DNA of 64,000 nt, from NCBI GenBank assembly GCA_039817385.1, contig JBCBVY010000007.1:225461-289460 (forward strand), in the 5' to 3' direction. The notes beneath the pieces are model-generated. The model made no database searches, was not told where the DNA came from, and worked only from the letters and a program-made list of their open reading frames with translations. This DNA is from JBCBCP01 sp039817385. GTDB taxonomy: Bacteria; Pseudomonadota; Alphaproteobacteria; Rhodobacterales; Rhodobacteraceae. This document shows, one piece after another, positions 33,382-41,629 of this stretch (the stretch's first letter is position 1; every line of letters begins with the position of its first letter). The position numbers and the translations under genes were made by a program.

Positions 33382-34035
33382 TTACAGCGCCGTCCAAAGC
33401 GCGATGACACCCACGGCCACGAGGCTGAGCGCCCAGAGCAGCTCCAGATCGAACCAGCCTTTTTGCAGGAAGCGCAGGCCGAACCAGCGGTGCACGGCAA
33501 AGGCGAGCGCGCCGCCGGAGCCGACCATCGCGCCCGTGTGCAAACCCGCGACGCCGAGCGCGAGGCTGAGCGTTGTCATCAGCGTGCCCGCCGCCTGATG
33601 GCCCGCGTCCAGCTCCGCCAGATCGCACAGGCCCAGATAGATCGGCACCAGCATCAGCGCTGCGCCATGCGCCAGCGCCACCAGAAACGACCAGAGCGCC
33701 AGCCGGTGCGGCGGGATGCGGGCGAGAAAGCGGGGATGGCGGCGGGTGATAAGCAGATAGAGCCCCATTCCTATCACGATGGCGCCTGCGCCGATCTGTA
33801 TTTCGCGGGCATAGTCCACCAGCAAGGACATCAGCGAAAAGGGCAAGAGAAGCCCCAGCATGGCCGCGAAATGGCCCACCCCCAGCGCGCCGATGGCGGG
33901 CCAAAGCGCGCCCGCCCGCCGCTCAAACAGCGCGGCAGAGACGGCCAGCGGCCAGCCCATGCCGGGGTTCAGCCCGTGATACAGGCCCGAGACGATGACA
34001 GCGAGCCACAGGCCCGCCGCCGAGTCCAACCCCAT
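33382..34035 (-). CDS. Polytopic membrane protein linked to the SBP56/MtoX gene
   Basis: 217 residues with about six membrane helices. The GLYHGLNPGMGWPLAVSAALFERR start and AHGAALMLVPIYLGLC carry histidines inside or near helices, reminiscent of NicO/UreH-type metal transporters, but I cannot assign it firmly. The ATG follows the mtoX stop directly, so they are co-transcribed. It could supply copper or export a product; this is inference from context. Confidence 0.55.
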   Translation of the reverse strand: MGLDSAAGLWLAVIVSGLYHGLNPGMGWPLAVSAALFERRAGALWPAIGALGVGHFAAMLGLLLPFSLMSLLVDYAREIQIGAGAIVIGMGLYLLITRRHPRFLARIPPHRLALWSFLVALAHGAALMLVPIYLGLCDLAELDAGHQAAGTLMTTLSLALGVAGLHTGAMVGSGGALAFAVHRWFGLRFLQKGWFDLELLWALSLVAVGVIALWTAL

Positions 34036-35436
34036 CTAGACGTTGGGATAGCAGAAGCTGTCGGTGGAGCAATCGCCCCCCTCCAGCCGGATCTGATGGC
34101 TGCGGTAGCCTTCGGGGAACTCGACCCAGAAATCGGTGTTCAGGGTCAGCCCGCCGCCTTCCCCCACATCCGCGCAGACCATTGCCGCGCCGCGATCCCC
34201 GGGATAGAACTGATCGTCCCAGGTGGAATAGAGCGAGTTGGTCCAGTAGACCCGTTTGCCGTCGCGGCTGATCTCGACCATTTGCGGCCCGTAGCCAAAG
34301 GCCTTGCCGCTCGGGTGCGGGGTCTTCTTGACGATGCCGCCGATCTCGACCTTGCCGGCGAGGACCGGGTTCATCGGATCGCTCACATCGTACTGGTGCA
34401 TCTCGCCCAGCCCCCAGCACGCGACATACAGGTATTTGTCGTCGAGGCTCAGGTCGATGTCCGTGACCAGCGGCGGCACCGCGCCAAAGCCTTTCAAAAG
34501 GTCCGGCAACGCGTCCGCCTCAGCAGGCACCGGGTCTATCGTGATGGTCTTCTTGGCCTGCCATTCGCCATCCGCGTCGCGCCACCAGGTAAAGATCGCG
34601 CCTTGCAGGTTGGTCGTATCCACCACCACGCCGCAAAAGCCATACTCCTTCACCGGGTCATGGGCGGGCCGGATTTCCAGCGCCATCTGGTGGTTTTCGC
34701 CCAGATCAATGGTCTTCGTCACTTTACGCGCGCGCAGGTCCCAGAAGTGGATCGAATGGCCGTACTTGTTGCTCAGCAGGTCGTCCGGGACCACGCCGTT
34801 CTCGAACTGCGGCGGCAGGCCCCATTCGGAGCTGACCATGTAATCGCGCGGCAGGTTCCACCAGAAATCATAGTGCTTGTCCTGCGCGCCCCGGTCCATC
34901 TCGTAACGGCCAAGGATGTCGAAGGTTTCGCAATCCATGATGAAGATGCCCGGAGGGCCGTCTGTCCCATCCTTGCCGCCGCCGCCCAAGGTAGAGACAT
35001 AGATGCCCGCAGGCCCGCAATGGATCGTGTGGGGGCGGCTGTAGCCGGTCTTGGCCATCAGCTCTTCGGGCTCAATCGTCTTGTGGATCTTCAGGTCCAT
35101 CGGGTCTTTCACGTCGATCACGTAGATGCGCGAGGACCGGATGCCGGGGATGATCAGATAGCGCCGTTCGAGGAACGCGTGGCCGGTCAGCGGCGACAGG
35201 GCCGAAGAACAGGCGTTCCAGCCGAAATGGTGGAACTCGTCCCCAAGATTGGGCACGAAAAGCGAATTGACAATCTCGCCATAGGTTTTGCTGGTGGGGT
35301 CAACGTCAACCACGGCCAGCCCATCGGGTTTGGAGCCATCGGGGCTGAGCATCAGGGTAAAGGCCAGCGTTTCGGCCGGAGCCTCCATCGCCATCTTGGC
35401 CGAAGGGTAGAAAGTCGGATCGGGTCTCAAATTCAT
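34036..35436 (-). CDS. mtoX: Selenium-binding protein 56 family, probable methanethiol oxidase
   Basis: 466 residues, the length of SBP56/MtoX. Characteristic stretches: FHHFGWNACSSAL, RSSRIYVIDVKDP, YSRPHTIHCGPAGIYVSTLGG, LPRDYMVSSEWG, YGHSIHFWDLRARK and YVACWGLGEMHQYDVSDP. These enzymes are copper-dependent and convert methanethiol to formaldehyde, H2S and H2O2. No signal peptide is visible (start MNLRPDPTFYPSAK), although the Hyphomicrobium enzyme is described as periplasmic. dmdA, whose pathway makes methanethiol, lies 3 kb away, which supports this role. Upstream is a GGGAGGA ribosome site. Confidence 0.85.
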   Translation of the reverse strand: MNLRPDPTFYPSAKMAMEAPAETLAFTLMLSPDGSKPDGLAVVDVDPTSKTYGEIVNSLFVPNLGDEFHHFGWNACSSALSPLTGHAFLERRYLIIPGIRSSRIYVIDVKDPMDLKIHKTIEPEELMAKTGYSRPHTIHCGPAGIYVSTLGGGGKDGTDGPPGIFIMDCETFDILGRYEMDRGAQDKHYDFWWNLPRDYMVSSEWGLPPQFENGVVPDDLLSNKYGHSIHFWDLRARKVTKTIDLGENHQMALEIRPAHDPVKEYGFCGVVVDTTNLQGAIFTWWRDADGEWQAKKTITIDPVPAEADALPDLLKGFGAVPPLVTDIDLSLDDKYLYVACWGLGEMHQYDVSDPMNPVLAGKVEIGGIVKKTPHPSGKAFGYGPQMVEISRDGKRVYWTNSLYSTWDDQFYPGDRGAAMVCADVGEGGGLTLNTDFWVEFPEGYRSHQIRLEGGDCSTDSFCYPNV

Positions 35437-35480
35437 GTCGCGTTCCTCCCAGACGCTAGGTGAATGATCCCCGCCACGAT

Positions 35481-36251
35481 TTATGACACGTGTACGGGGG
35501 GCGGCTGCTCCTTCCTCTTGGTCTTGGTACGTGATTGCGCCACCGCATCAGCCAGTTGCCGCGTGTAGCCTTCCAGTTCGACCAGCGCCGCGTCGGTGCG
35601 GGCCGGATCATGCGCCTCCAGCGCGTCGGCGATGTCCGTGTGCAGCGCCACAATCGCCTCGCGCGAGCGGGCGGTGAAGGTGATCATGTTCATCAGCGGC
35701 TGCATCGCCTCGACCGCGCCGGCCAGCTGGTAAGACAGCACCGGGTTGCCCGCGCCATCCACCAGCGCCCGGTGGAAAGCGACATCGGAGGCGCAGAACG
35801 CCTCATCCGTCAGGCCCGGCTGCGCCTGGCGGTGGATCTCTGCCCGCATCGTCGCGAGGTGGTCTGCGCTGCGCCGCTGCGCCGAGAGGGGGGCGCAGGC
35901 CCGCTCCAGCGCATAGCGCGCCTCGCACGCGACATCGAAACTGACCGTGTTCATGGACAGCAGCAGCGTGGAGGTCGTGACCTGCTGGGCGTAGGCTTCC
36001 TCAAAGGACAGCCGGTTCACAAAAGCCCCGCCGGACGCGCCGCGCTGCGTGCGGATCAGCGACTGCGCGGCGAGGCGTTTCAAAGCCTCGCGCACGGTGG
36101 AGCGGGAGACGCTGAACTCGTCTGACAGCTCGGCCTCGGACGGCAATCGTGCGTTCACATCCAGATCGCCCGAGACGATGGCATCCCGGATCGCATTAGC
36201 GATTTTGGCGGAAAGATCAGAGTGTTTGCTGGGCTGCACTGAGGATTTCAT
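35481..36251 (-). CDS. FadR-subfamily GntR transcriptional regulator
   Basis: 256 residues. The N-terminal winged helix (about 10-80) reads ANAIRDAIVSGDLDVNARLPSEAELSDEFSVSRSTVREALKRLAAQSLIRTQRG. The C-terminal FCD ligand domain (about 100-235) has the metal-binding FHRALVDGAGNPVL and ALHTDIADALEAHD. It is transcribed into mtoX and divergently from the DUF2182-to-cupin operon. Two palindromes right upstream are likely operators. I infer it controls both units in response to a DMSP-derived or related carboxylic acid. Confidence 0.9.
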   Translation of the reverse strand: MKSSVQPSKHSDLSAKIANAIRDAIVSGDLDVNARLPSEAELSDEFSVSRSTVREALKRLAAQSLIRTQRGASGGAFVNRLSFEEAYAQQVTTSTLLLSMNTVSFDVACEARYALERACAPLSAQRRSADHLATMRAEIHRQAQPGLTDEAFCASDVAFHRALVDGAGNPVLSYQLAGAVEAMQPLMNMITFTARSREAIVALHTDIADALEAHDPARTDAALVELEGYTRQLADAVAQSRTKTKRKEQPPPVHVS

Positions 36252-36277
36252 TTGTCATACAATTAAATGTCTGACAT
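36252..36277. promoter_or_regulatory. Paired palindromes, candidate GntR operators
   Basis: TTGTCATACAA (36252-36262) matches the FadR-type consensus TNGTNNNACNA. ATGTCTGACAT (36267-36277) is a perfect palindrome with a related GTC/GAC core. Their centres are 15 bases apart. They sit at the start of the regulator gene and 55 bases before the divergent DUF2182 gene. Confidence 0.6.
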
Positions 36278-36332
36278 TCACGATAGCGATAATCGCGCCG
36301 CGAGTCGATGATTTTGAAGAGCCTGACCTGAT

Positions 36333-37115
36333 ATGTCGCCCACTTTGCGTTCCCTCAGCTGGTTGACCTTTTTCGGGGTGATCCTCGGTGCGTGGGTGTG
36401 GATGTACACCATGAGCACGGGCATGGGCCTTGATCTGCTCGGCCGCCCGAATGAGATGGCGCAGCGCATGGCGGCGATGGATCCGCGGATGCCGATGTAT
36501 ATGCCGATGGCCAATTTCACGCCGCTGTTTGTGATGTGGGCGGGCATGATGGCGGCGATGATGCTGCCGACGCTGGTGCCGACCTTGCGCGCCTATGAGG
36601 ATCTGATGGTATCGGCCACGGGCACGCGCGCGGGCTGGTGGGGCGTGCTGCTGGGCTACTTCATCGTCTGGATCGCCTTTGCCGCCGCGATCAGCGGCGC
36701 GCAGCTGGCGCTGCTCTTTGGCGGCGTGATCGATATGCTGGGCTTTCCCAAGCAGCCCTGGATGGGCGGTGCGCTCTTGATCATCGTGGGCGCGTTCCAG
36801 TTCACCCGGGCCAAGGAAATCTGCCACGGGGTCTGCCACAGCCCGGCGATGTATTTCATTGGCCATTGGAAGACCGGCTTTGCCGGCGGGCTGCGCATGG
36901 GGCTTGGCCTTGGCGCCTTTTGCGTGGGCTGCTGCTGGGGCTTCATGGCGCTGGGTTTTGTGGGCGGTATGATGAACCTCGCGTGGATGGGTCTGGCGAC
37001 GCTGTTCATGGTGCTCGAAAAACTGCCGCAGATCGGGCATGTTGTGACAAAACCGATGGGGGCGCTCCTCATCGCTGCGGGGTTGGCCGTGATCGGCTGG
37101 CCGCTGCTGACATAA
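36333..37115 (+). CDS. DUF2182 membrane protein
   Basis: 260 residues with six or seven membrane helices. The family hallmark MWAGMMAAMMLPTLVPTLRAYEDL is at about residues 68-92, then a cysteine/histidine loop AKEICHGVCHSP and FCVGCCWGFMALGFVGGMMNLAWMG. It is unusually rich in Met and Cys in its helices, which suggests handling a soft metal such as copper. DUF2182 and DUF1326 genes are commonly paired, as here. Confidence 0.85.
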   Translation: MSPTLRSLSWLTFFGVILGAWVWMYTMSTGMGLDLLGRPNEMAQRMAAMDPRMPMYMPMANFTPLFVMWAGMMAAMMLPTLVPTLRAYEDLMVSATGTRAGWWGVLLGYFIVWIAFAAAISGAQLALLFGGVIDMLGFPKQPWMGGALLIIVGAFQFTRAKEICHGVCHSPAMYFIGHWKTGFAGGLRMGLGLGAFCVGCCWGFMALGFVGGMMNLAWMGLATLFMVLEKLPQIGHVVTKPMGALLIAAGLAVIGWPLLT

Positions 37116-37145
37116 GGCGCAACGCGCCGCAGGGAGGAGAAGATC

Positions 37146-37853
37146 ATGGCTTTGAAACGGCGCCAAGACGCGGACAAGCTGCCTATCAGCCAACGTATCG
37201 ACAGCCGGATGCCCAACCCGGCCCGGCGCCAGATGACCCCCACCGATTGGGTGATCAAGGGCGAGCTGTTCATGAACTGCTCCTGCGAGGTGGTCTGCCC
37301 CTGCGGCATCTCGCTGGGCAAACACCCGCCAACCTATGGCTACTGCCAAACCTGGTTTGCGCTTCAAATCGATGAGGGGCATTACGAGGGCGAGCCGCTG
37401 GGCGGTCTGAACGTCGCCCTGCTGATCGATATCCCCGGCCGCATGTGCGAAGGCAATTGGAAGGTTGCCGCTTACGTGGACGAGGCCGCATCAGGCAAAG
37501 CCTATAACGGCCTGCTGAAAATTCTGTCGGGACAGGCGGGCGGCAACACGGGCGTGTTCAACTTCCTTGTCTCCGAGATCCTCGGAGCCGAGCGCGAGAA
37601 GGTCATCATCGAACGCGACGGACGCCGCCGCAAGATCATCGTGGGCCGCAAGATCCAGGGCGAGATCGAGATGATCCCGGGCAAGGACCCGGACGTGCCT
37701 GTGTCGATGGAAAACACCCAGTACTGGATGGGCCCGACGATCTATCCGGCGGTCGGCCTTCGGTCCAAGGTGCGCGATTATGGCCGCGTCTGGGACTTCG
37801 AGGGCAAATCGGCGGATATCATTCCGATCGACTGGAAAGGCCCGCGCCCATGA
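37146..37853 (+). CDS. DUF1326 protein
   Basis: 235 residues, soluble. The DUF1326 domain starts at about residue 35 with VIKGELFMNCSCEVVCPCGISLG, a cluster of four cysteines able to bind metal. It continues through YCQTWFALQIDEGHYEGEPLGGLNVALL. It lies 30 bases after the DUF2182 gene. Function is unknown; the pair may serve metal delivery. Confidence 0.85.
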   Translation: MALKRRQDADKLPISQRIDSRMPNPARRQMTPTDWVIKGELFMNCSCEVVCPCGISLGKHPPTYGYCQTWFALQIDEGHYEGEPLGGLNVALLIDIPGRMCEGNWKVAAYVDEAASGKAYNGLLKILSGQAGGNTGVFNFLVSEILGAEREKVIIERDGRRRKIIVGRKIQGEIEMIPGKDPDVPVSMENTQYWMGPTIYPAVGLRSKVRDYGRVWDFEGKSADIIPIDWKGPRP

Positions 37854-37866
37854 CGGATGAAAACCC

Positions 37867-38376
37867 GTGATCACGGCGGACTATGTGCGCGTGATGGCAC
37901 GCTACAACGCATGGCAGAACCAGCAATTGACCCTGCTGCTCAAGGAGCAGCCGGATGAGGTGCTGCGGATGGATCGGGGCGCGTTCTTTGGCTCCATTTT
38001 TGCGTCGCTCAACCATCTTTTGTGGGGCGACCGGATGTGGATGTCACGCTTTGATACCGAGTCGCAGAAGCCCGATGGGGGCATTGCGGACAGCACCGCG
38101 CTGACGCCGACCTTTGGCGTTTGGTCGGCGGACCGATTTAAGACGGATGGACGCATCAAACTATGGGCGGACCGTCTGAAAACAGTGGACCTTATTGGTG
38201 AGCTGCGCTGGTATTCCGGCGCCCTCGGCCGGGACGTGTCCAAACCGATGACGCTGTGCGTGGCGCATATGTTCAACCATCAAACCCACCACCGCGGACA
38301 GGTGCACGCCATGATGACAGCCGCAGGGCTTGAGGCGCCGGTGACGGATCTGTTCGCAATGCCGGAGACGCTGTGA
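37867..38376 (+). CDS. DinB-family protein
   Basis: 169 residues, a four-helix bundle. The likely metal-binding histidines are in SLNHLLWGDRMWM (near residue 47) and the closing HMFNHQTHHRGQVHAMM. DinB-fold enzymes are often metal-dependent thiol S-transferases or of unknown role. Its stop overlaps the dmdA start by one base (TGATG). Position in a sulfur-compound operon is suggestive, not proof. Confidence 0.85.
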   Translation: MITADYVRVMARYNAWQNQQLTLLLKEQPDEVLRMDRGAFFGSIFASLNHLLWGDRMWMSRFDTESQKPDGGIADSTALTPTFGVWSADRFKTDGRIKLWADRLKTVDLIGELRWYSGALGRDVSKPMTLCVAHMFNHQTHHRGQVHAMMTAAGLEAPVTDLFAMPETL

Positions 38377-39476
38377 TGGCCACCATTTCCCAGTCGCGCC
38401 GCCTGCGCCGGACGCCGTTCTCTGACGGGGTCGAGCGGGCCGGGGTCAAAGCCTACACCGTCTATAACCGGATGCTGCTGCCCACCGTGTTCGAAAGCGT
38501 CGAGGCGGATTACCGCCACCTCAAAGACCACGTGCAGGTCTGGGACGTCTCGGTCGAGCGGCAGGTGGAGCTGCGCGGCCCCGATGCAGGGCGCCTGATG
38601 CAGATGCTCACCCCGCGCGACCTGCGCCGGATGCTGCCGGGGCAGTGCTACTACGTGCCCATCGTGGATGAGACGGGCGGAATGCTGAACGATCCCGTCG
38701 CGGTGAAGCTGAGCGAAGACCGCTGGTGGATCTCCATCGCGGATTCGGACCTGTTGCTTTGGGTCAAGGGCATCGCCAATGGCTACCGGCTTGACGTGCT
38801 GGTGGACGAGCCGGATGTCTCCCCGCTGGCGGTGCAGGGGCCCAAATCGGACGAGCTGATGGCCCGCGTTTTCGGTGACCGTGTGCGCGACATCCGCTTT
38901 TTCCGCTTTGACATGTTCCAGTACGAAGGGCGCGATTTGGCCATTGCGCGCTCGGGCTACTCCAAGCAGGGCGGTTTCGAGATTTACGTCGAAGGCGCGG
39001 ACATCGGGATGCCGCTGTGGGATGAGCTGTTCGCGGCCGGAGAGGATTTGCAGGTGCGCGCTGGCTGCCCAAATGGGATCGAGCGGATCGAGGGCGGGCT
39101 TTTGTCCTATGGCAACGACATGACCGACGACAACACGCCCCATGAATGCGGGCTGGGCCGGTTCTGCGACACGCAGACGGCAATTGGCTGCGTGGGCCGC
39201 GATGCGCTCTTGCGGGTCGCCAAGGAAGGCCCGGTCAAGCAGATCAGGCCAATTGCCATCGACGGCGACCTGCCGCCCTGCGACCGCGCGTGGCCGCTTT
39301 ATGGCGGTGGCAAGCGGGTGGGGCAGGTGACCTCTGCGGCCCGCTCGCCCGACTTTGGCACCGGGGTCGCCATCGGCATGGTGCGCATGACCCACTGGGA
39401 CCCGGGCACGGTGCTGGAGGTTGAAACGCAAGACGGGATGCGGCGCGCGACAGTGCAGGACGCGTTCTGGCTTTGA
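38376..39476 (+). CDS. dmdA: Dimethylsulfoniopropionate demethylase
   Basis: 366 residues, matching DmdA (about 365). It is a GcvT-fold enzyme that moves a methyl group from DMSP to tetrahydrofolate, giving methylmercaptopropionate. Typical stretches: SRRLRRTPFSDGVERAGVKAYTVYNRMLLPTVF, HLKDHVQVWDVSVERQVELRGPDA, SPLAVQGPKSDELM, and SYGNDMTDDNTPHECGLGRFC. It is followed by a hairpin element and then acuI, an arrangement known from Ruegeria-type roseobacters. It belongs to a six-gene plus-strand operon starting at the DUF2182 gene. Confidence 0.92.
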   Translation: MATISQSRRLRRTPFSDGVERAGVKAYTVYNRMLLPTVFESVEADYRHLKDHVQVWDVSVERQVELRGPDAGRLMQMLTPRDLRRMLPGQCYYVPIVDETGGMLNDPVAVKLSEDRWWISIADSDLLLWVKGIANGYRLDVLVDEPDVSPLAVQGPKSDELMARVFGDRVRDIRFFRFDMFQYEGRDLAIARSGYSKQGGFEIYVEGADIGMPLWDELFAAGEDLQVRAGCPNGIERIEGGLLSYGNDMTDDNTPHECGLGRFCDTQTAIGCVGRDALLRVAKEGPVKQIRPIAIDGDLPPCDRAWPLYGGGKRVGQVTSAARSPDFGTGVAIGMVRMTHWDPGTVLEVETQDGMRRATVQDAFWL

Positions 39477-39485
39477 GTGCGGGAC

Positions 39486-39530
39486 TGGGGCTCTGCCCCA
39501 GACCCCGGGATTTTTTGGAACAGAGAAGGA
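39486..39530 (+). repeat. Interspersed hairpin element, copy 3, between dmdA and acuI
   Basis: TGGGGC-TCT-GCCCCA hairpin, then GACCCCGGGA and TTTTTTGGAACAGAGAAGGA. The AAGGA end provides the ribosome-binding site for acuI. The stem plus T6 could attenuate transcription between the demethylase and reductase genes. Confidence 0.65.
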
Positions 39531-39536
39531 CAGGCG

Positions 39537-40526
39537 ATGAGCTTTAATGCATTGGTGGTGCGCAAAGACGAGGAAACCGGCAAGACCTCCGCTGTGGTGG
39601 AGGCGATTGGCCTTGATGATCTGCCCGCGGGCGAAGTTGTCGTGGCGGTCGAGTATTCGACGGTGAACTACAAGGACGGGCTGTGCGTTGGCCCGGGTGG
39701 CGGTCTGGTGCGCACCTACCCCCACGTGCCGGGCATTGATTTTGCGGGCACGGTAGAGGCGTCGGAGGATGACCGCTACACGCCCGGCGACAAGGTCGTG
39801 CTGACCGGCTGGCGCGTAGGCGAGGTGCATTGGGGCGGCTATGCGCAAAAGGCGCGGGTGAAGGCCGATTGGCTCGTCCCGCTGCCCGGCGGGCTGGACA
39901 CGCGCGCGGCGATGGCTGTGGGGACCGCCGGTTTCACCGCGATGCTGGCAGTGATGGCGCTGGAGGATCACGGGATCAAGGATGGCCCGGTGCTCGTCAC
40001 CGGCGCTGCGGGCGGTGTTGGCTCCGTGGCCACCGCGATCCTTGCGCATCTCGGCCATAAGGTGGCGGGCGTGACGGGGCGGCCGGAGACGGCCGAGTAC
40101 CTCAAGAGCCTTGGCGCGACGCAGATCGTGGCTCGTGAAGAGTTGGGCGAGACCGTGAAGCGCCCGCTTGAGGGGGAGACCTGGGGCGGCTGTGTCGATG
40201 CGGTGGGCGGCGCGATGCTGGGCCGTCTGCTGGGGCAGATGCAGTATGGCGCCTCCGTCGCTGCGGTGGGCCTTGCGGGCGGCGCGGCACTGCCCGCAAC
40301 GGTGATTCCGTTCCTCTTGCGCGGGGTGAACCTGCTGGGCATCGACAGCGTGATGCAGCCCTATGAGAACCGCGTGCGGGCCTGGGGCCGGATCGCGACC
40401 GACCTGCCGATGGACAAGCTGGAGGCGATGATCCAGCCCGCGACCCTGTCCGATCTGCCTGGCCTTGGCGCAGACATCCTCAAGGGTCAGGTGAAGGGCC
40501 GCGTTGTGGTGGACGTGAATGCCTAA
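39537..40526 (+). CDS. acuI: Acryloyl-CoA reductase (AcuI), MDR family
   Basis: 329 residues from the ATG of MSFNALVVRKDE, which has an AAGGA site eight bases upstream. Landmarks are EYSTVNYKDGLCV, HVPGIDFAGTV, the nucleotide-binding LVTGAAGGVGSVATAIL, and GVTGRPETAEYLKSLGA, typical of the YhdH/AcuI group. It reduces toxic acryloyl-CoA to propionyl-CoA with NADPH. Because dmdA is directly upstream, this function is more likely than a generic quinone oxidoreductase. It overlaps the cupin gene by eight bases. Confidence 0.9.
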   Translation: MSFNALVVRKDEETGKTSAVVEAIGLDDLPAGEVVVAVEYSTVNYKDGLCVGPGGGLVRTYPHVPGIDFAGTVEASEDDRYTPGDKVVLTGWRVGEVHWGGYAQKARVKADWLVPLPGGLDTRAAMAVGTAGFTAMLAVMALEDHGIKDGPVLVTGAAGGVGSVATAILAHLGHKVAGVTGRPETAEYLKSLGATQIVAREELGETVKRPLEGETWGGCVDAVGGAMLGRLLGQMQYGASVAAVGLAGGAALPATVIPFLLRGVNLLGIDSVMQPYENRVRAWGRIATDLPMDKLEAMIQPATLSDLPGLGADILKGQVKGRVVVDVNA

Positions 40527-40962
40527 GGTCGATCTGGCTGCGCTGCCCACCTACGACGGCCCGGATACGGCTCAGGAGGTGGGCGGCGCGCTGGGGGACT
40601 ATACGGGTTATGCCATCTCCACCGGGATGGGCCTCACGCAGATTGACGCGAACGTCGAGGTGCTTGCGCCCGGCTCTTCGTCGTCACACCGCCACTGGCA
40701 CAGCCATGTGGACGAGATGGTCGTGGTGCTGAGCGGCGCGCTTGAGCTGGTCGAGGAAAGTGGCCCGGTGCCGATGGGCCCGGGCGACATCGCCGTCTTC
40801 CCCGCAGGCAGCCCGAACGGCCACTGCCTGCGAAATGCCTCGGACGCGCCAGCCAGCTTTCTGGTCGCGGGCACGCGGCACAAGGAGGACCGCTGCACCT
40901 ATGCCGATCTGGGCCTTGTCCTGCAACCCGATGGCACGCTGCGCCCGGCACAAGACGATTGA
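40519..40962 (+). CDS. Single-domain cupin protein in the DMSP operon
   Basis: 147 residues. Cupin motif 1 fits exactly as HWHSHVDEMVVVLSG (HxH-x4-E-x6-G), and motif 2 is GDIAVFPAGSPNGHCLRN with a two-residue insertion before the His. It should bind a divalent metal. Small single-domain cupins include some DMSP lyases (DddW/DddK size). I see no specific evidence for that activity beyond size and location, so a sugar- or thiol-related role is equally possible. It ends the operon before a terminator. Confidence 0.75.
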   Translation: MPKVDLAALPTYDGPDTAQEVGGALGDYTGYAISTGMGLTQIDANVEVLAPGSSSSHRHWHSHVDEMVVVLSGALELVEESGPVPMGPGDIAVFPAGSPNGHCLRNASDAPASFLVAGTRHKEDRCTYADLGLVLQPDGTLRPAQDD

Positions 40963-41065
40963 CAGGCCTGCGTGCCGTCTGCCATCAGCGCGAATATGGC
41001 ACACCTGGTGAACAGCTTTTTCTATCCCTATCCGACATAGCGGAGGGGTCAGGTATGCGCAGATG

Positions 41066-41093
41066 AAACCGCCCCCCGGAGGGCGGTTTTTTT
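41066..41093 (+). terminator. Rho-independent terminator of the dmdA-acuI operon
   Basis: AAACCGCCC-CCCGGA-GGGCGGTTT stem with a T7 tail on the plus strand, about 100 bases after the cupin stop. Confidence 0.88.
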
Positions 41094-41135
41094 GTGATGG
41101 GTCCTTCGGGCGGCATGCTTTGAAGGACTGGAACA

Positions 41136-41570
41136 ATGATCAGGCATATCCGCGTGGGCGAGGCTGAGGCCGTCGCACGTATGAGCCGCGCGCTCGCCGC
41201 GCATCACGGTGATGAAGGTGCGCTCGTGGCGGGGCGGCTCGCGCATATGGTGGCGCAGGGCTGGCTGCAGGTGCTGGTGGCCGAACGCAGCGGCGCGCTT
41301 GTCGGTTACGCCTCGCTCGTGCGCACGGTGAAGACGCATATGGGGGCGTGCGGGCTGCACCTTGATAACCTCTATGTTCGGGACCGATCGCGCGGGCAGG
41401 GGATCGGGCGCGCGCTGCTGGTGGCAGCGCGGGAAGAGGCGCTGCGGCAAGGGTGCTGCGCGCTGAGCATCGGCACCGCGGAAGGCAACACCGCCGCCGC
41501 GCGGCTTTACCGCGCTTCCGGCTTTGCGGAGACGCCGCGCCGGGGCCGCGCCTTTGTGCAAAGGTTCTGA
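41136..41570 (+). CDS. GNAT family N-acetyltransferase
   Basis: 144 residues. A clear acetyl-CoA motif LDNLYVRDRSRGQGIGRALL (about residues 80-99) is followed by GTAEGNTAAARLYRASGFAETPRRGR. Substrate unknown. It stands between a terminator and the HIT gene. Confidence 0.88.
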   Translation: MIRHIRVGEAEAVARMSRALAAHHGDEGALVAGRLAHMVAQGWLQVLVAERSGALVGYASLVRTVKTHMGACGLHLDNLYVRDRSRGQGIGRALLVAAREEALRQGCCALSIGTAEGNTAAARLYRASGFAETPRRGRAFVQRF

Positions 41571-41629
41571 GAGGGTTGGCATCAGCGCGCGCGGCGGCCT
41601 AGATACCGGGCAAACAAGGAGCGCACGCC

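Noticed and set aside
33361..35463. A 700-codon plus-strand open frame opposite mtoX
   Set aside because: Antisense shadow; the minus strand encodes SBP56/MtoX and a membrane protein with strong motifs and ribosome sites.
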